A stretch of 64,000 bases of DNA from Progne subis subis (taxonomy: Eukaryota > Chordata > Aves > Passeriformes > Hirundinidae): positions 2,534,001 to 2,598,000 of the forward strand of contig JAKJHU010000046.1 in assembly GCA_022316685.1 (NCBI GenBank), given 5' to 3'. The translations under genes and the position numbers were made by a program. How positions within the stretch are numbered: position 1 is the first letter of the stretch; every line of letters starts with the position of its first letter. This document shows, piece after piece, positions 43,501-56,866 of this stretch. A model generated the notes under the pieces. It had not been told where the DNA came from. It was given only the letters and a program-made list of their open reading frames with translations, and made no database searches.

Positions 43501-46500
43501 AAGTTCATCTAAATGTAAAAAATCTCGTTCCATAACCTAAAGTATTGTCTTTGCCTTCTCTAGATCTTGTGTGACGGTGTTATTCCAAACAGTGACACAA
43601 GTAGCTATCCACTCAGGTATTTCACCTTAGGCTCTCCTTCCATCAGTCACAGTGACCTCTTCTTTATTAAAAACTAATAATACTGACTGTGTCTGTCTCA
43701 CAAAGAATTATAAAGACTAGTGGCAGAAATTAAATGCAGAAGCAATTGCATTTTCTCCAAGAGGTCAATTTGACTTGTTCGAAGTGAAAACCTTTAGCAG
43801 TACTTCTACATCTTTGCTCTTAGAAATATAATGAGATAGGATATTTATGCATATTGGAAAATGCTTTAGCAAGTCCAGGGATTCTAGAAGACTGGTCAGA
43901 GCAACTGAAATGTATTGTGCTAAATGTTGTGATTTTAGTGTGTGTTTTGAACAGTGAAAACTTTAATGAGTGTTTGAATACATGCCATGTAGATGGAAAC
44001 AATCATCAGTTTTCTGTTCCTTTTAATGGAATGCTGTAGCATCTCTTCCAACCAATACTGGAGGAGTTTCCTTTTCCTGCTGGAGGTTGTCTTATTCCTT
44101 AAACAGCATTTACTTAAGCATAGAGATTCTTTCATGTTTCTGGAGACTTTGCTTGGAAAGCAGTAGTAAAACCTCAGTGCAAGCCACAAAATTATTATGG
44201 TAGTAAACTGTAATATGATGCTTACACATTTTCAGGTATTTGATTCCTGTAAGCTTTTATGAAACACTTAGTAATGTAGATCAATCCATGCTAGTGACAG
44301 CACACTTAAGAAAGTGCACAGTGAATGGAGGTCTGGTGACAACACTAGCACTTACTTGAAACTGTACTGGCCTTGTTTCTGATGGCTTTATTTGAGAGAT
44401 GCTGTGCCAGGCCAGGTCCATCTTGAAGGTCATTAGGACAGTAATTTTCATCCCATTCTGCTTCCTGTGAACTGTGGAAGAGAAATGAGCATGGGGCAAA
44501 GAGACTTGCCTATAACTAAAATGCAATTTAGTGACAACAGGTCACTGTTGGTGGTGGGAGGATTCAGTGGATCACCACTCCTGCCAGCTTATCCTCAACA
44601 TCCTTCATGACTGGAAGGGGGATGGCATTGCTACAAAAACACTGCCCCATTCCCAGAGCCAGGCAGCTGAAGCAGAATGAGGAAATGTTTGGCTAACACT
44701 ACAGGAGCACACACCGACAGTACAGGCAAGCTCCTAGCACACCCATTTGAAAGTCAGGCAAGTCTTGCTTTTGCAGCCTTTATTTTGAGCTGTGTCTATG
44801 CTAGCAAAAGAGAAAGGCTTGTTTCTCTTTTAAAATAGCCCAGCTAGGACTCGAGGAGTTGTTATCACTAGGGTATCTATCATTATTTTCATATCAGTGT
44901 TGCTAAAGGCAACACAGGACAAATTGCCTGCGGTTTGAACTCTTATCATTGGTGAGCAGACCCAGGGTCATCTTTGCTAGGGAAAGCCATTCTCTGCAGC
45001 CTCCTGGGACACGCTGCAATAGGAAGAGATTTGGTCTCTGGAATTCCCATAAAAGAGATTTGGCTGACACCTCTTCATCAATGCTAGCAGTCTCATGCTG
45101 CAGTGATTTACTGCTTCAAAACCTTCAGATGATTATATGCTGAGATTGGTTGTATTTCTTAGGAAATTATATAAACTGTAATGGACAAATTCATGGCATC
45201 TATGCTATGACTTTAATTACTGCTGAGCTTGCTTAGGTATGGATTGATTCCAGAGGATCTATAAATAGTACAGCTCTCAGTGGGATAGGGCTGATTTAGA
45301 GTCCCTAGGATTTGCTTGGTTTTGTCTGGAGGACACTAGGCTCTAACATTTCTGTTGGAGAGGAGGTCTCTGGCTGGAGCATTAGAAGCTGAGACATCTA
45401 GGAGGCCCTTGAGTAGCTGCAAGAAGCATTCTCTAAGAGGAAAACCCTGAATTTGCCAGACCAATTCCATCCACTTAGATACACTTGAACCTTCTCTGTG
45501 CAGCCTCCCCTCCAGAACTGGCGCTGCAGCACCAACATCACACCAGTGATGCACTGACCTGGGAGACAAGTTTCCTTCCAGTGCTGGTTCTGACACAGAT
45601 TGTGAAAGTTCATTCAAGTCCTACTGCTCTCATTCAGGTTGGGAAATTCACATAAACTTGTAAGAAATGCAAGTTTGCACAAAACCAGCCGTTGGAGAGT
45701 AAGATTTTTGTTGGATGCTGTGCTAAATGTGGATCGGTGCAAAGCAAATGTATTTGTCCTTCATCTGCCCTTTGTTGCAATTACTTGTAAAGGAAGTTTG
45801 CTTATTGTGAGAAGCCATGTGCAAGATATGACAGCTAAAAACAATTACTCTTTGACCTGTATAGTCCAGTCTTTAGGTGGTATTTGGGATATAAAAATAT
45901 TGCATAACAGCCTGCTTTCCCACTCCTATTATATTTGACAGACTTTCAGTCTTTGTGTAATTACCTGAGTGAAAACAAGTTATGCATCTGGGAGATAAGG
46001 GGGTGTGGTAATGTGCTACTGGATGATTTTGCCTTTGATATATAACTTTAACATTAATTTCAAACATAAGTCGATGAAAATAGGTTCACATTGAGTTTTC
46101 TAGATTTTTCTCAGAATTTACTATAAATCCAAGGGTGGTTCTCTGAGACATACACTGTGCTTTGTGATCAAATGATACCTCTAGGGAAACGTCAATATTT
46201 TCTTATCCTACAGCTTTATGTAAAGTGACCTGAAGGCTGTGACAAGGAAATACTGCACTCTGACACCACCAGCCAGGGCTTTTGGTACTAAGAGAAATTA
46301 ATTCCTGAGGTATGTTTTAGTAGCTCCCTTGAAACAGAAGAATCTGTCAACAGAATATTTTGTGAGATGGGTGGAGAGAAGAAAAACGTGTCCACCCAAT
46401 TTTTACAAAGGAGGAATAAATTTGAACCAGCACCATGCAGAGGCAGGAGTTGAATCAGAGAAGGGCTTTTCTCTTGTCACCCAGAAGGCAGAGACAGATC

Positions 46501-48690
46501 AGCTGCATTTTCCCATTCCATGTTAGCTGTGCTGAACCCATCCTTGGTTTGTTTTATGGCTATTTAGTTGCATATCAGGGAACCCAGAATATCATTGAGC
46601 TCCAACTAAGTAATTCTTCCTTGTCAGAAAAATGAAAGAAATTAAAGAAATTGCTGAAAATGGCTCTACTGACGTTAGAGTTGGACAAAAAGAAAGCCAA
46701 CATTTGAATGAATCCTTCTCCCTGATATATTTAAATTGAAATCCACGTAACTTAAAAACTGTTTTCAAAAATGCTGCATACTGCAGGCATTCAGCACTTG
46801 CGAGGGAAAAAGTACAGACACAAGGAAATTCAAATTGGGCACCTGCAGTCAGCAATCACGTAAAACAATTTTCACTCTCTTGGCTGCTTTCCTCTCTAGC
46901 CTTGCTGCTTTTCTTTACATAGTACAGCTCTGTTCTGAGTTACCATGCTACTGCATTCCTAATGTCATGTAAAAAATGCTACAGGACATGTTTCTACCTC
47001 ACCAGATTTAATTTACTTGACATTTATGTCACCAAGATACTTGATTAGTGCATTCAGGGTGTCAGCTTTATATAAACATCTCTCATTTTAATACTTTGTG
47101 GAAAGCTGTGAGTATTAGAAAAGACCTCAGTCACCAACAGTGATTTTTTGAAAACACAGCCATTAAAATATCCTGACGCACAGTTTTTGAGAAAGAGAGT
47201 CATGCTTTTTGCAAAATAAAGCTATAATCACATTTGGTTAGTTTGCATTCCACCTGCATATGCTGGCCTGCAGCTTACACAAACCACAGCCTGCATGTCT
47301 TGAGGTTCCATGATTAGAGGTCTTAATATATGACTACTTTGTTAGTGGACAGTTCCATCTTATTTATATTTCCAATGGAAACTATCTCTAGTGTATAAAC
47401 ATTATCATGTGCAGAGTATTTGGTTTTAAAATATGCTTTTTAGGAAATAGAGCAGCAGTATTTTCAGAATTAATTATAATTTTCTGATTTACTGATGAGC
47501 ATTGACAGATTAGGAGAGAGTGGAAATATGAATTATTAGTGTAGTCTGATATCTTGCTAGAAACATTAAATAATAATTTGATAATAGTAATAATGTAAAA
47601 TAATATGTTAAATGATACTGTCACCATGCTGCATAACCTCCCACTAAAAGTACTTCTGCTAGTACAGAACCACCTTTTCACGGCTTAGTAGCTTTGGATA
47701 AACACACAATCTGCAACTGTGTCGAGGCTTTTTCATGAAGTAACAGAACTGGTTTGCCAAGACTCTTCACCTGGTTTAGATGGCTTTAGTTTCCTTGTCT
47801 CTGTCAGGGATAGACCAAGAAAGTGACACTTGAATTTTGTAAGCTTTTGGTGAGATTTGGGTCAGGATTTTGTGGACATTATGAACCATGACATTAGCTG
47901 CTTTTTGTTCCCAATAAAAGAACTCTGCTCTCAAACGATCCCTGGATTTTATAGTCTACATTTGGAAAAAACATTAGCCATGTCCAAACTTCTGTCTGAC
48001 ACAAACTCAAAATAGCTGAGGGAGGTGGAATGCATGAGAAGTTTTGGTCTTGTTCCAGCTTGTCTATGAACCTTGCACAGCATTTGTGAAGTGCTCAGCG
48101 TTGGTTCGGACACATCAAGTGGAAGAGGGATTTCCTGTGTTCCCCGACATTCTTGTGCTGTCCCCTGGATATGGGAACCCTCCTGGGGAGCTCCTGCTTC
48201 CTCCCACTCACAAAAGACCAGTGCAATGATCTGTAGCTCATCCCCCACATGAGAAGCGCTAAAGTTGGGCTTGGTCACAACACCAGGTACCTGTTAGTGG
48301 AAGAGTCCTTCTGACCAGTTTGCTAATGGTTTGACACTTTCTCTTCTTTTATTCAGTTTGTTGGTGGGTTTTTCTTCAGTAACCTTGTACAGTTGTAGAC
48401 ATTTCACATACAGTGAGCTTGTCTGAATTTTTTTCTTTGAACAGTAGCACTCCACTCAGTCTCTAAACAGCCACCTTCCCAAATCAGATACATGCCCGGA
48501 ATCTTTTTCTTGCAAAGAAAGAGCTGCTTCTGTATATTAACATAAATAATAGTGAGAGAAGTCAATGGGCCAGTGCATGGCTCCTAAAATTGCAATGTTT
48601 TATGTTTGGATACATGCCCTCAATATATGTCACTAAGGAAGGTGTGAAATTTCTTTGCTTTCTTAGAAATTTAAGGAAATTGGTGAATAG

Positions 48691-48732
48691 TTTTGGGGTT
48701 GGGTTAGTTTTTTTTGTTTTGTTTTGTTTTTT
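48691..48732. repeat. T-rich tract with GTTTT units
   Basis: Low-complexity T run containing GTTTTGTTTTGTTTTTT. Confidence 0.85.
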
Positions 48733-49344
48733 ACCCTTCTCTTTCTCTTCTGATATACAGGGAAATTGAATAATGGTTTTCAAGGTCTTCAATAATTGAA
48801 TGGTCTTTGTCAGTGCTCCCTCCTTTCAATCACTCCCAGATGCCAATGAAAGCCATGGGCTCTGTAGGACCTAAACAAGGTGAGATCCAGGCGTGCGAAT
48901 TTGTTCTAGAGTGATGCTTGTTTGGAACTTCACATTTAGACTCCTCCATTTGTTTCTTGTCTGAGCATGTCTAAGTCTTACTCAAGCCTGTGTTATTCTC
49001 TATAGTTATGTTACTAGCAAGTTAAATGGCATATTCAGGTATTTGTGTCAGAGGGTCAGAGAAGGTAAATCTACAGGGAATGATGAAGTGTTTCTGTCAA
49101 AGGCTTAGGAAACTGACAGTACAGAAGCTTGTCTGTTTTTTCTCAGCTCTATCAGTTACTTTAGGAAGAACCTTTGCCTACAAAATTTGCCGTCAAAGAT
49201 TTTACTAGTAACATTACAAGTAATTATGATTCAGAAGGAGCCACCAAACATGATATAGGTGAGGAGGGATACAAAGTTATGTTTATTATATCAGATTGAT
49301 TTTGTGTGCACCTTGTTTCTTAACAATATACTAATAAACTTGGC

Positions 49345-49426
49345 CTTTCACCAATGTTCCAGTGAAAGTTCTTAATATTTTCAGAAAATAGTGACAGGTT
49401 GTCACTATTTTTTCCAAGTGGAAAAA
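49345..49426. repeat. Cluster of three adjacent inverted repeats
   Basis: First: CTTTCAC (49345-49351) pairs with GTGAAAG (49362-49368). Second: AAAATAGTGACA (49385-49396), a 3-nt loop, TGTCACTATTTT (49400-49411), a perfect 12-bp stem extendable by a G-T and an A-T pair. Third: TTTTTCCA (49409-49416), a 2-nt spacer, TGGAAAAA (49419-49426); it overlaps the end of the second arm. No matching element or RNA family is recognised. Confidence 0.7.
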
Positions 49427-52400
49427 GACCCAACAAGTTTGTTAATATAACCTTGTAATATAAGCCAGACAATTAAAACCAAACCAAAAATCATATTTCA
49501 TTTAAAGAAATGCCAGCTTTGGTACTAATAACAAAGCCAAAGGAGCAGTTTCTGTTTCATTGCTAAGACTTCCTTCACTATTTAATGCAATACCTGATTT
49601 TCTGTTCCTTTGCTTTATTCCGCTAACATTTATCTCCTCATCTGTCTGATTTTCCCATATAGACACCTTCTCCTGTAAAATCTCCTGCCAAACTTCAACT
49701 ACCCCTTGACTGTCTTCCAAAACCCCCTTCAAGGCCTGACTTTGCCGCACTGCCTACAAATCACTGTCACCTGGCAGTCTTGAGGCTGGAGGCCATCTGT
49801 GACCGTGGTGACTTCTGATTTATGTGAGCACACCCATCTTCATTGTGATTCATGACACCTTCTTTCATACATTTTTCCCTTAGTCACTCAATTTCTTGTC
49901 TTGGGAACATGCAGTGCAAGGACTCTGGGGTGGGAGCTGGCTAAAAAAATGAATATAAGGTGCAGAACAGATGTAGAGCTTTGTGAAAAATATGTCAGGA
50001 AATAATAATATGTTTGAAGAGCATATTTGTCGAAAGAAGATTGTATCAAATTTATTATGGACGAGGATGTATCTACCAAAATATGTAGGCCAGAATCACT
50101 GATCCAGCCAAAGACTGGAAGGGTTTTGGTGACTTAAAATCTCATAAACTTCAGGCCTTAACATACTGCCATCTAACTCAGAGTAACATTGAATATTTTC
50201 TGAACTTTTGTGACTTTCACACCTCTCAGGGTGCACCAGAGCTTTGACATTTTTGGAACATATCTTCTTTCATATGGTTAAACCCACAGCACTGGAGGCA
50301 GAGACCAGGACATGGTATGGCAGAGAAGTTTCTGGTAGATCTATCTCATGTGGGACTCCTCTGAAACCAGAGACTTCTCAAGAGATACTTTGGAAAGCTT
50401 TTTGGCTGCCATGTATCTCTGGAAAGAGACAGAATGTTTCACCCTTTTGTAAAACTATATTAAGGCAAGAGAGGAAAATATGTAAGTGGAAAACATACAA
50501 ATCTGTGCAAAGAAAACTGTGCAAAATCTGTGCAAAAAATCAGAAGAGACATTGTTTGGGAAAAACCTGTGTCAAGTGATCATGAAATTAATTTAGTGGT
50601 AGTTCAAACATTTTAGAGGAACGTGCTAGATTCGACAATAGGGGCCAAATCCTGGCTGTGCTGAAGCAATAGTAGTGCTGTAATAGTTACAACAGAATTC
50701 ATGTAAGTGAAGGTAATTTCTTTTCATATCCATGGATGATGTGTAATGTCTACATTGCTCCTATCCTGCCTCTGTGCACATTCACATGCCCTTGCAACAA
50801 TCTGCGATGGCTTTGGAGAAAGCTGGCTTATCTGTGCACAAAGCTGTGCTGCAGAATCAGCATAGCCTTTTTGATTTATTTTTTAAAGCTCTTCTGCATG
50901 GTTTCTGTCTTGATTTTCTTGTCATCTTGATTTAGTACTAATCTCTGGGGATGCATTGTGCATTATAAGAAACTGGTGTTGCTGTTGTGGAAGCAGACTC
51001 AAGCAAAAAGCTTCTGTTTGTGGAACCATTTTATGTTACGTACATTAATAATGTCAGACTTCTGAAAAAAATCTTTGTAGCAATCTAAAGCTGACTTTGT
51101 AGAGCAATCTCTTCACTCTTCCCTGTAGTCTTAATTTTTTTCTATTCCTTGCTTCCCCTGATGAACTGTTTTTGCTTTGAGACTTGGCTGATTAATAGCT
51201 TCATGTCAGTGCTCTAATTTGAGCTAGCAAGGTGCTGAGCACATTTGTTGAGTCAGTGGGAGTGGTTGGTTGGTATTCAGCACTTTTACAAATCAGGACA
51301 CTTACTTCAATGCCTCAGTATGGGTTCAGGAGCCTGATTTAGGCTCCTATTTTTATTAACCAGAGTAATGGCATCCAAATATATTAACTGGCGTGTTCTT
51401 TGAATAACTGCAGCTAGTATTTAAACAAAACCCATGAAGTCACTTAACCAATTTTTAATGGGCGTTGTGTGTCCAGTGCCCTGAGCTTTTCTGAAAATCC
51501 TGACTTGTCCCTTTTGTTTAGCACCTCTGGGCTAGGAGGTATTTCTTTCTTCTGTGTATTGGCTTTGCTAAATATGTATTTGTTCTTCTGCTTGCTTGAA
51601 ACTGCCATGCCAGTGCAGCTGGGACATGGTGAATGCCCTAAAATGTGGGGACAGTCAAGAATGCATTGATTACTACAATTTTGATTTCAATACATGAGCG
51701 TACAGAATGTGTTTGGGGCTCTAAAGGGTGAACAAGGAAGTAATGAGTCTCCATGTTCAGCATTTCTCCAAAAGGCCCTGTGAGTCTTTGGTCCTACTGA
51801 ATTTCTCATTGCATAAATTGATTCAATGAACACGTCAGATCCTGAAACTTAGCAGGCTTTTGCAGGTGGTATTTGAAGTGAGCTGCAAAACAAGACAGCC
51901 TTTGATAGGTGTATGAATTTGTATAAATGTATGAGGAATTGTTCACATAAATCCCTCTGCTGCCACAGTGATTTATTACATGTGCAAAGCTCAGGACATC
52001 CAAATGGAACTGTAGCTGTGCTGCTTAACAGCTGGACCTGGAACAAATTAATGCAATATCATAATTCAGTAAAGTAGCTCTGCTTATGTCACAGAACCAA
52101 AGAGCAGCAGCATATGAGTGTTTTATCAGCCTAGCAGTGACCTGAGAATATATTTACACAAGTATATATTGCTCTTCTATTCATTATCCTATGCATTAAG
52201 ACATTATTTCAGTGGTATCATATTCAGATTTAACAAAAGGAGCCAAAGATGTAAAAACATACAGCTAATTGAAAATGTTAATGGGAAAAAAAACTAGAAA
52301 ACAACTCTTTGACCATTTCCTTGACTTTTATATTCTTCCCTATCTGAATTCATCAATGCACATGATCATATGAATGACAGTCTCCTCAGCTAAGCATTAG

Positions 52401-53305
52401 GAAAGCTGCACATGGTGGATGAAATACACCCAAACTCAAATTGAAGGCCTCAAATCCTGGAACTCGGTAGCCTCATCCTTCTTAGGACAGCCTTTCCTAA
52501 GGACCTTACCTGTAATATGTATTACTCATAGATATTTCTATATAGAGATTTTTTAGCAGAAAAAACCATGAAATCCTAAGTTAAGTGAAATCTTGCTTGC
52601 TTGCTTGTTTCAGGTTTGTTAAGTTTTGCTCCTTAAGAAGGCAGCCTGCTTCAGAGGAGTTTATGATTCCATCTCTCCTGAGACTTATCAGTGCATTGAA
52701 AAAGTGTCTGAATGGTGCCTTGTGCCCCCATGACAGAGAAATTTGTGGTATCAACAGGAAATTACCCAGCGTTTTGTACTTGGTCTGGTCAAACATAGAT
52801 CATAGTCGGATCTCCATAGAAGAGGTATTTCAAGAATATTTCCTTCTGTTTTGAGGAAGCCCAGAGACAGGCCAGCAGCACCCAGTGGTTCCTAGAGTAG
52901 AGGATTGATTGCTGTTTTGTAGTTCCCATGTTTTTTTCTCTACACTTGAGGTGGTTGTGTGGGATGGTAGTGCCATAGGGCTGGGCTGCACTGCACTCTT
53001 AGCAGCATGGCAAATAAACCCAGATGTAAAATCTCATCTTTTCCCTCTCCTAGATGCACAGATAAAAATGGCATCTGCCAAGAAATGAAAAAGGAACATG
53101 GCAGGAAGAAAAAGACCATAGTCAAGACAACTTGAAGACTCCTGATCCCCACTGTTTGGCCTCCGTTATTGTATTGTTTTGTCCCATATTTTCCTTATAA
53201 GGCTGCTGGCATCTTGAGCAACTTCTAGGCTGACCCTGGAGAAAGGGCCAATACTCAAGTATCTACACAAAAGTAAGCCTGAATCCTATTTATCTTGTAA
53301 TCTAT

Positions 53306-53310
53306 GACAT
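53306..53310. repeat. Left target-site duplication GACAT
   Basis: GACAT immediately before the TGTTGAGG start of the LTR; repeated exactly at 54007-54011. Confidence 0.93.
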
Positions 53311-54006
53311 TGTTGAGGGTTAAGTTTTCCTGTAGAATTTCGCGCGCCCCCCCCCCCCCCCCCCCCCCCCCCCCCCATAAGTTGCTAGGAGACTAAATAC
53401 TAATAGTTAAAGGGTGCTCAACCCGGACAAAGGAAGTTGATCACTTAGTTTTGGGGGAGGGAAAAGGCTCCCAAGAGCTGAGGGTGGTGAACTCATCTGC
53501 TCTCGGTTTTCCGAGGAGGATGGTCGGGCGACTGAGAGCTGCGTGGAGTCCACAGTTAACGGAGGAATCTGGTCCTGGAAATTCTATCATCTGTTGGAGC
53601 GCCCAGGAATTCGGAGTTTCTTCGCTGCCCTGCTGGATTTTGGGTCAGCCCGGGTCCAGCCGCTGCGGGTTCTTCGGCACTGCTCGCTTCGCCTGCCAGG
53701 ACACCCCCCTGCCTGCCGAGGACAATTCACCGCTTCCAGCTTGCAGCCATCAGCGACGGAGTTTCCACCGTTTGCCCCTCGGGGTTCTTGGTTCTGTTTT
53801 ACTGTTATTATAATTGCTGTTGTTGTTTGTCTGTCCTGTTATACTTACTAGTAAAGGACTGTTATTCTTTTTTCCCATAGCTCTGACTGAAAAGTTTTTT
53901 TTTTAATCTTCCAAATTATACTAACACGGAGGGAAGGATTTGAATTCCCCATTCCTAGAGAGGCCTGCCTCTCCCTAGCAGACACCCGTCTTTTCAATCC
54001 GAGACA
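53311..54006 (+). mobile_element. Solo LTR of an ERVL-class endogenous retrovirus
   Basis: A 696-bp element starting TGTTGAGG and ending CCGAGACA (TGT...ACA termini), flanked by a perfect 5-bp direct repeat GACAT. The 5-bp duplication and overall sequence fit ERVL-type (class III) LTRs that I recognise from songbird genomes; family naming needs a library search. Inside are a 30-C homopolymer (53347-53376), a GC-rich middle, TATAAT at 53809-53814, and AGTAAA at 53850-53855, a possible variant poly(A) signal supporting plus orientation. No internal retroviral region or second LTR is present, so the provirus was lost by LTR-LTR recombination. Overlapping frames across the GC-rich middle are not genes. 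Confidence 0.92.
53347..53376. repeat. C30 homopolymer inside the LTR
   Basis: Thirty consecutive C bases just after CGCGCG near the 5' end of the LTR. The true length may differ between alleles or assemblies. Confidence 0.95.
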
Positions 54007-54011
54007 GACAT
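54007..54011. repeat. Right target-site duplication GACAT
   Basis: Exact copy of the 5 bases at 53306-53310, directly after the terminal CCGAGACA. Confidence 0.93.
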
Positions 54012-54686
54012 TCATATCACAGCAGATATTTCTGTGTGCTGATCTGTGTTCTCGTACATATATTTCACATACAATTTGTAGTTATTTACAGGTGAAAGGT
54101 GCAATCTGCAAAGTAACAACACAGAACTCTATAGGTTAATATAAAGGATACAGTTTTTCTTGCTCTCCTCTTGATTTCTATCAACTGCTCTTTCAAGCTA
54201 TCTCTAATAGTCCAGTAGCCCTGCTGCCTGTTTCAGAACTGCCAGGAGGCTGGTGCTTTTATTATGATCTTTCCAGATATTATATTCTTCATTTTTAGTG
54301 TCTTATAAAATCCTGGTTCATAATATGTCTGCCTAATTTGTTTTCTCTTGCTTCTAAGTGTAGGCACTGTCTCTTCATTTGCTCTTACAGTTGGTTATGA
54401 ATTCATTATCAAATTCAAGGGATGCTTTGTTCTTCATTCTGTGCCCATTTCAGAGTCCCCCCCACAACTTACTTATTTACTTCTCAGCCCCCATTAATCA
54501 TTGACATATGTGCCTCACTTTGCAGGGATACTCTGGGCCACTCATGGCTGTTGAACAAATGCAGAAGACACTCATGAGTTGCTGGTCATACTCTACAGAG
54601 AGAACAGACCACACACAGACACAAGCTCTAAAGACTGAGAAGTCAAAGGCACACGTTACTTTAATATGGACCAGCTTTTTACAGCC

Positions 54687-54702
54687 GGGGGGGGGGGGGG
54701 GG
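54687..54702. repeat. G16 homopolymer
   Basis: Sixteen G followed by AGGGG; G-rich strand is plus. Confidence 0.95.
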
Positions 54703-56845
54703 AGGGGAAACACTGACTTCTGTTTTTGCACAGAAACTGATTACATGGTGATTATTTTAAAGGGACATAGGGTCAGATTTCTGTTGATTATACATCCCTA
54801 GGAATTTATTTTAATATGCATCCAGTTTGAGGTTAAGCTCATGAGTTTAATTGGAGTTCACAAGACAAGAGATTTGGTCCATTGTTCATTACACAAAATA
54901 TGCTTCATATAGATGATATAAATCTATTTGCACATTCCAGGACATGTAGCTGCTTTGAGCTGTTCAGCTGGTTCCAACATCCAAGTTGCATAATTCCATG
55001 GTTCCTTAAGGTATGTGTCTGGCTGCTGCAGCAAAGATGGAGCAACAACAATAAGATACACAGAAGCATGCTGATGTAGCTATAAAGGAAATATTTTTTT
55101 CACACAGCATTAATTTATAATAATTATGGAGTAGAGCCTACTGTTGATGAATGTCAGTGAGACTAAAGGCTTAGCAAGATTTGAAGTGACCCTGGATCTT
55201 TATAGGCTCCACTATGATTGTTCTGTTTAAGCACAATAAAAATAACCCAGAACCTATGAAAAGTTATTGAGTTCATGATGAAGCCTGAAGATTGCAGCAG
55301 TTTTAGGATGTCAGCTAGTAAAGATACTAAAACCTAAAATTTCTGCTAGACCTTTCCATGGTGCAGGTGGTGGTTTGCCTAAAATCTGAGTCCTAATGTC
55401 TCAGTACTATTTATCCTGTTAGCACATCCCAGTTTGGGTTGGTTTTTTTTTTTATATGCTTATATTCCTGTCTAAGGATTCCTGAAAGCTAAAGCAATGA
55501 ATTGCAGTGGAAGAAGTTTCTGTAAAAATTCTAGAGTTGTGTAGCATGTCACCAACACATTTTTTGCTAAATAATGCTAAAAGTTGACTGTTCTTTCTCT
55601 TTCCTAATAGTCGTTACTACATATTGCTGTGTTTTAGGAATACATACAACTGTATAAGCATTTAGAAATTACAGAAATAAAAATTAAAGAAGTAGGCAGC
55701 ATGAAATGAATTAAAACCCAATAAAATCTTCCTTATTTCAGCACATGCTTTTCATGTCCCATTAGGGTCTCAGGGGAATGCAGTTCAGTTGTCATATACC
55801 TACTTTTGTAGGGATTTCTCTCAGTGTCCTCTCAATCTATTCAAGTTCTATGGGTAAAGGAAACTCAGCTGCCAGCACCATGTACATAAACCCATCAGGG
55901 CCTTGTTCAGCATGTAACTCCTCTAATGTGTTTCCCCAGAGCTGTTGCTGGCTTGGTGCTAGAAGTTTGGAAAACATTTTTGGTTCCCTTCTCTTTCCTG
56001 CTTCTCATCTGAGACTTCTGTCAGCACAAACAGCTTAGCCTACAGGCCTGCTTCTCCGGCTCAAAGGTATGACAAAACTTTTCAGAGCATCAGTATTAGG
56101 TGTGTTGTTGCTAGCATCAGATTTCAAGATGTTAATAAATATTGTTCCATCAAAAATGCTGGCAACAATAGTAGGATTGTAACTTGAGGCTGAAGGTAGT
56201 CTCAACAGTAACCGTCAGATCACCAGTTTTTTTTGCCAAGGTGATGCTTTTGAATTTTTCTTCTATGAACTTTTGAAGACTTATCTCATAAAGCCCAACG
56301 TAGCACAATTTGTGTTTGACAGTAGTTCTTCTGTCATTGCCACCTAGTCTAGTAATTTGTTTATGTGAACAAGGTATTCAAATTAACATCTGATATTTTC
56401 TGCAAACCATTTAGAATTTCTCTTTCTCACTCTGCTGCAGTAGTTCTTCTTGCACTGTGTTCTGCCACAGAATGTATCTGCATGTGATGCAGAGGGATAC
56501 ATGTGTTTGCATGGGGGACAGAGGCACGGGATGACTCTTATAATGTACCCAGCTCCTGAAGGGATGTGTGTCTCTATTATTTTGAAGTATTAGGAAGCTA
56601 TTAATAGTCTTGCTCTACTATATGCAGTTAATTTTCCATAGCCATCAAGCACCTTTTACAGACACAAGTTGCAAAGAAGTAATAGAGAAATGGAAGCTAA
56701 CATTTAGGCAGATTAAATGCCCACTGGAAGGCAGAGCAATTTCTTTAATCTGTGCAGCTTCAAGCATCACCAGATGATGCTGCTACAAAGTACAGTGATT
56801 TTCACATAATGTATCGTGTGGCATGGGCACAAGAATATACATTTG

Positions 56846-56866
56846 TACATACATACATACATACAT
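56846..56866. repeat. (ACAT)n microsatellite
   Basis: About five tandem copies of ACAT. Confidence 0.9.

Larger units (their letters stand above)
28548..53305. other. Non-coding DNA between third CR1 and the solo LTR
   Basis: About 25 kb with no exon I can support; the longest frames (for example 40109-40579 minus, 156 codons) show no family features. It holds poly-T and poly-A runs (about 29112, 35758), an RFX-like motif at 32529-32542, short direct repeats at 41808-41850 (AATGGCTAAT) and 50497-50541 (AATCTGTGCAAA), a T-rich tract at 48691-48732 and a hairpin cluster at 49345-49426. It is either intergenic or part of a very long intron; no splice evidence decides. Confidence 0.45.

Noticed and set aside
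53451..53851. Two overlapping frames of 102-120 codons
   Set aside because: They lie wholly inside the solo LTR, which is non-coding regulatory sequence.
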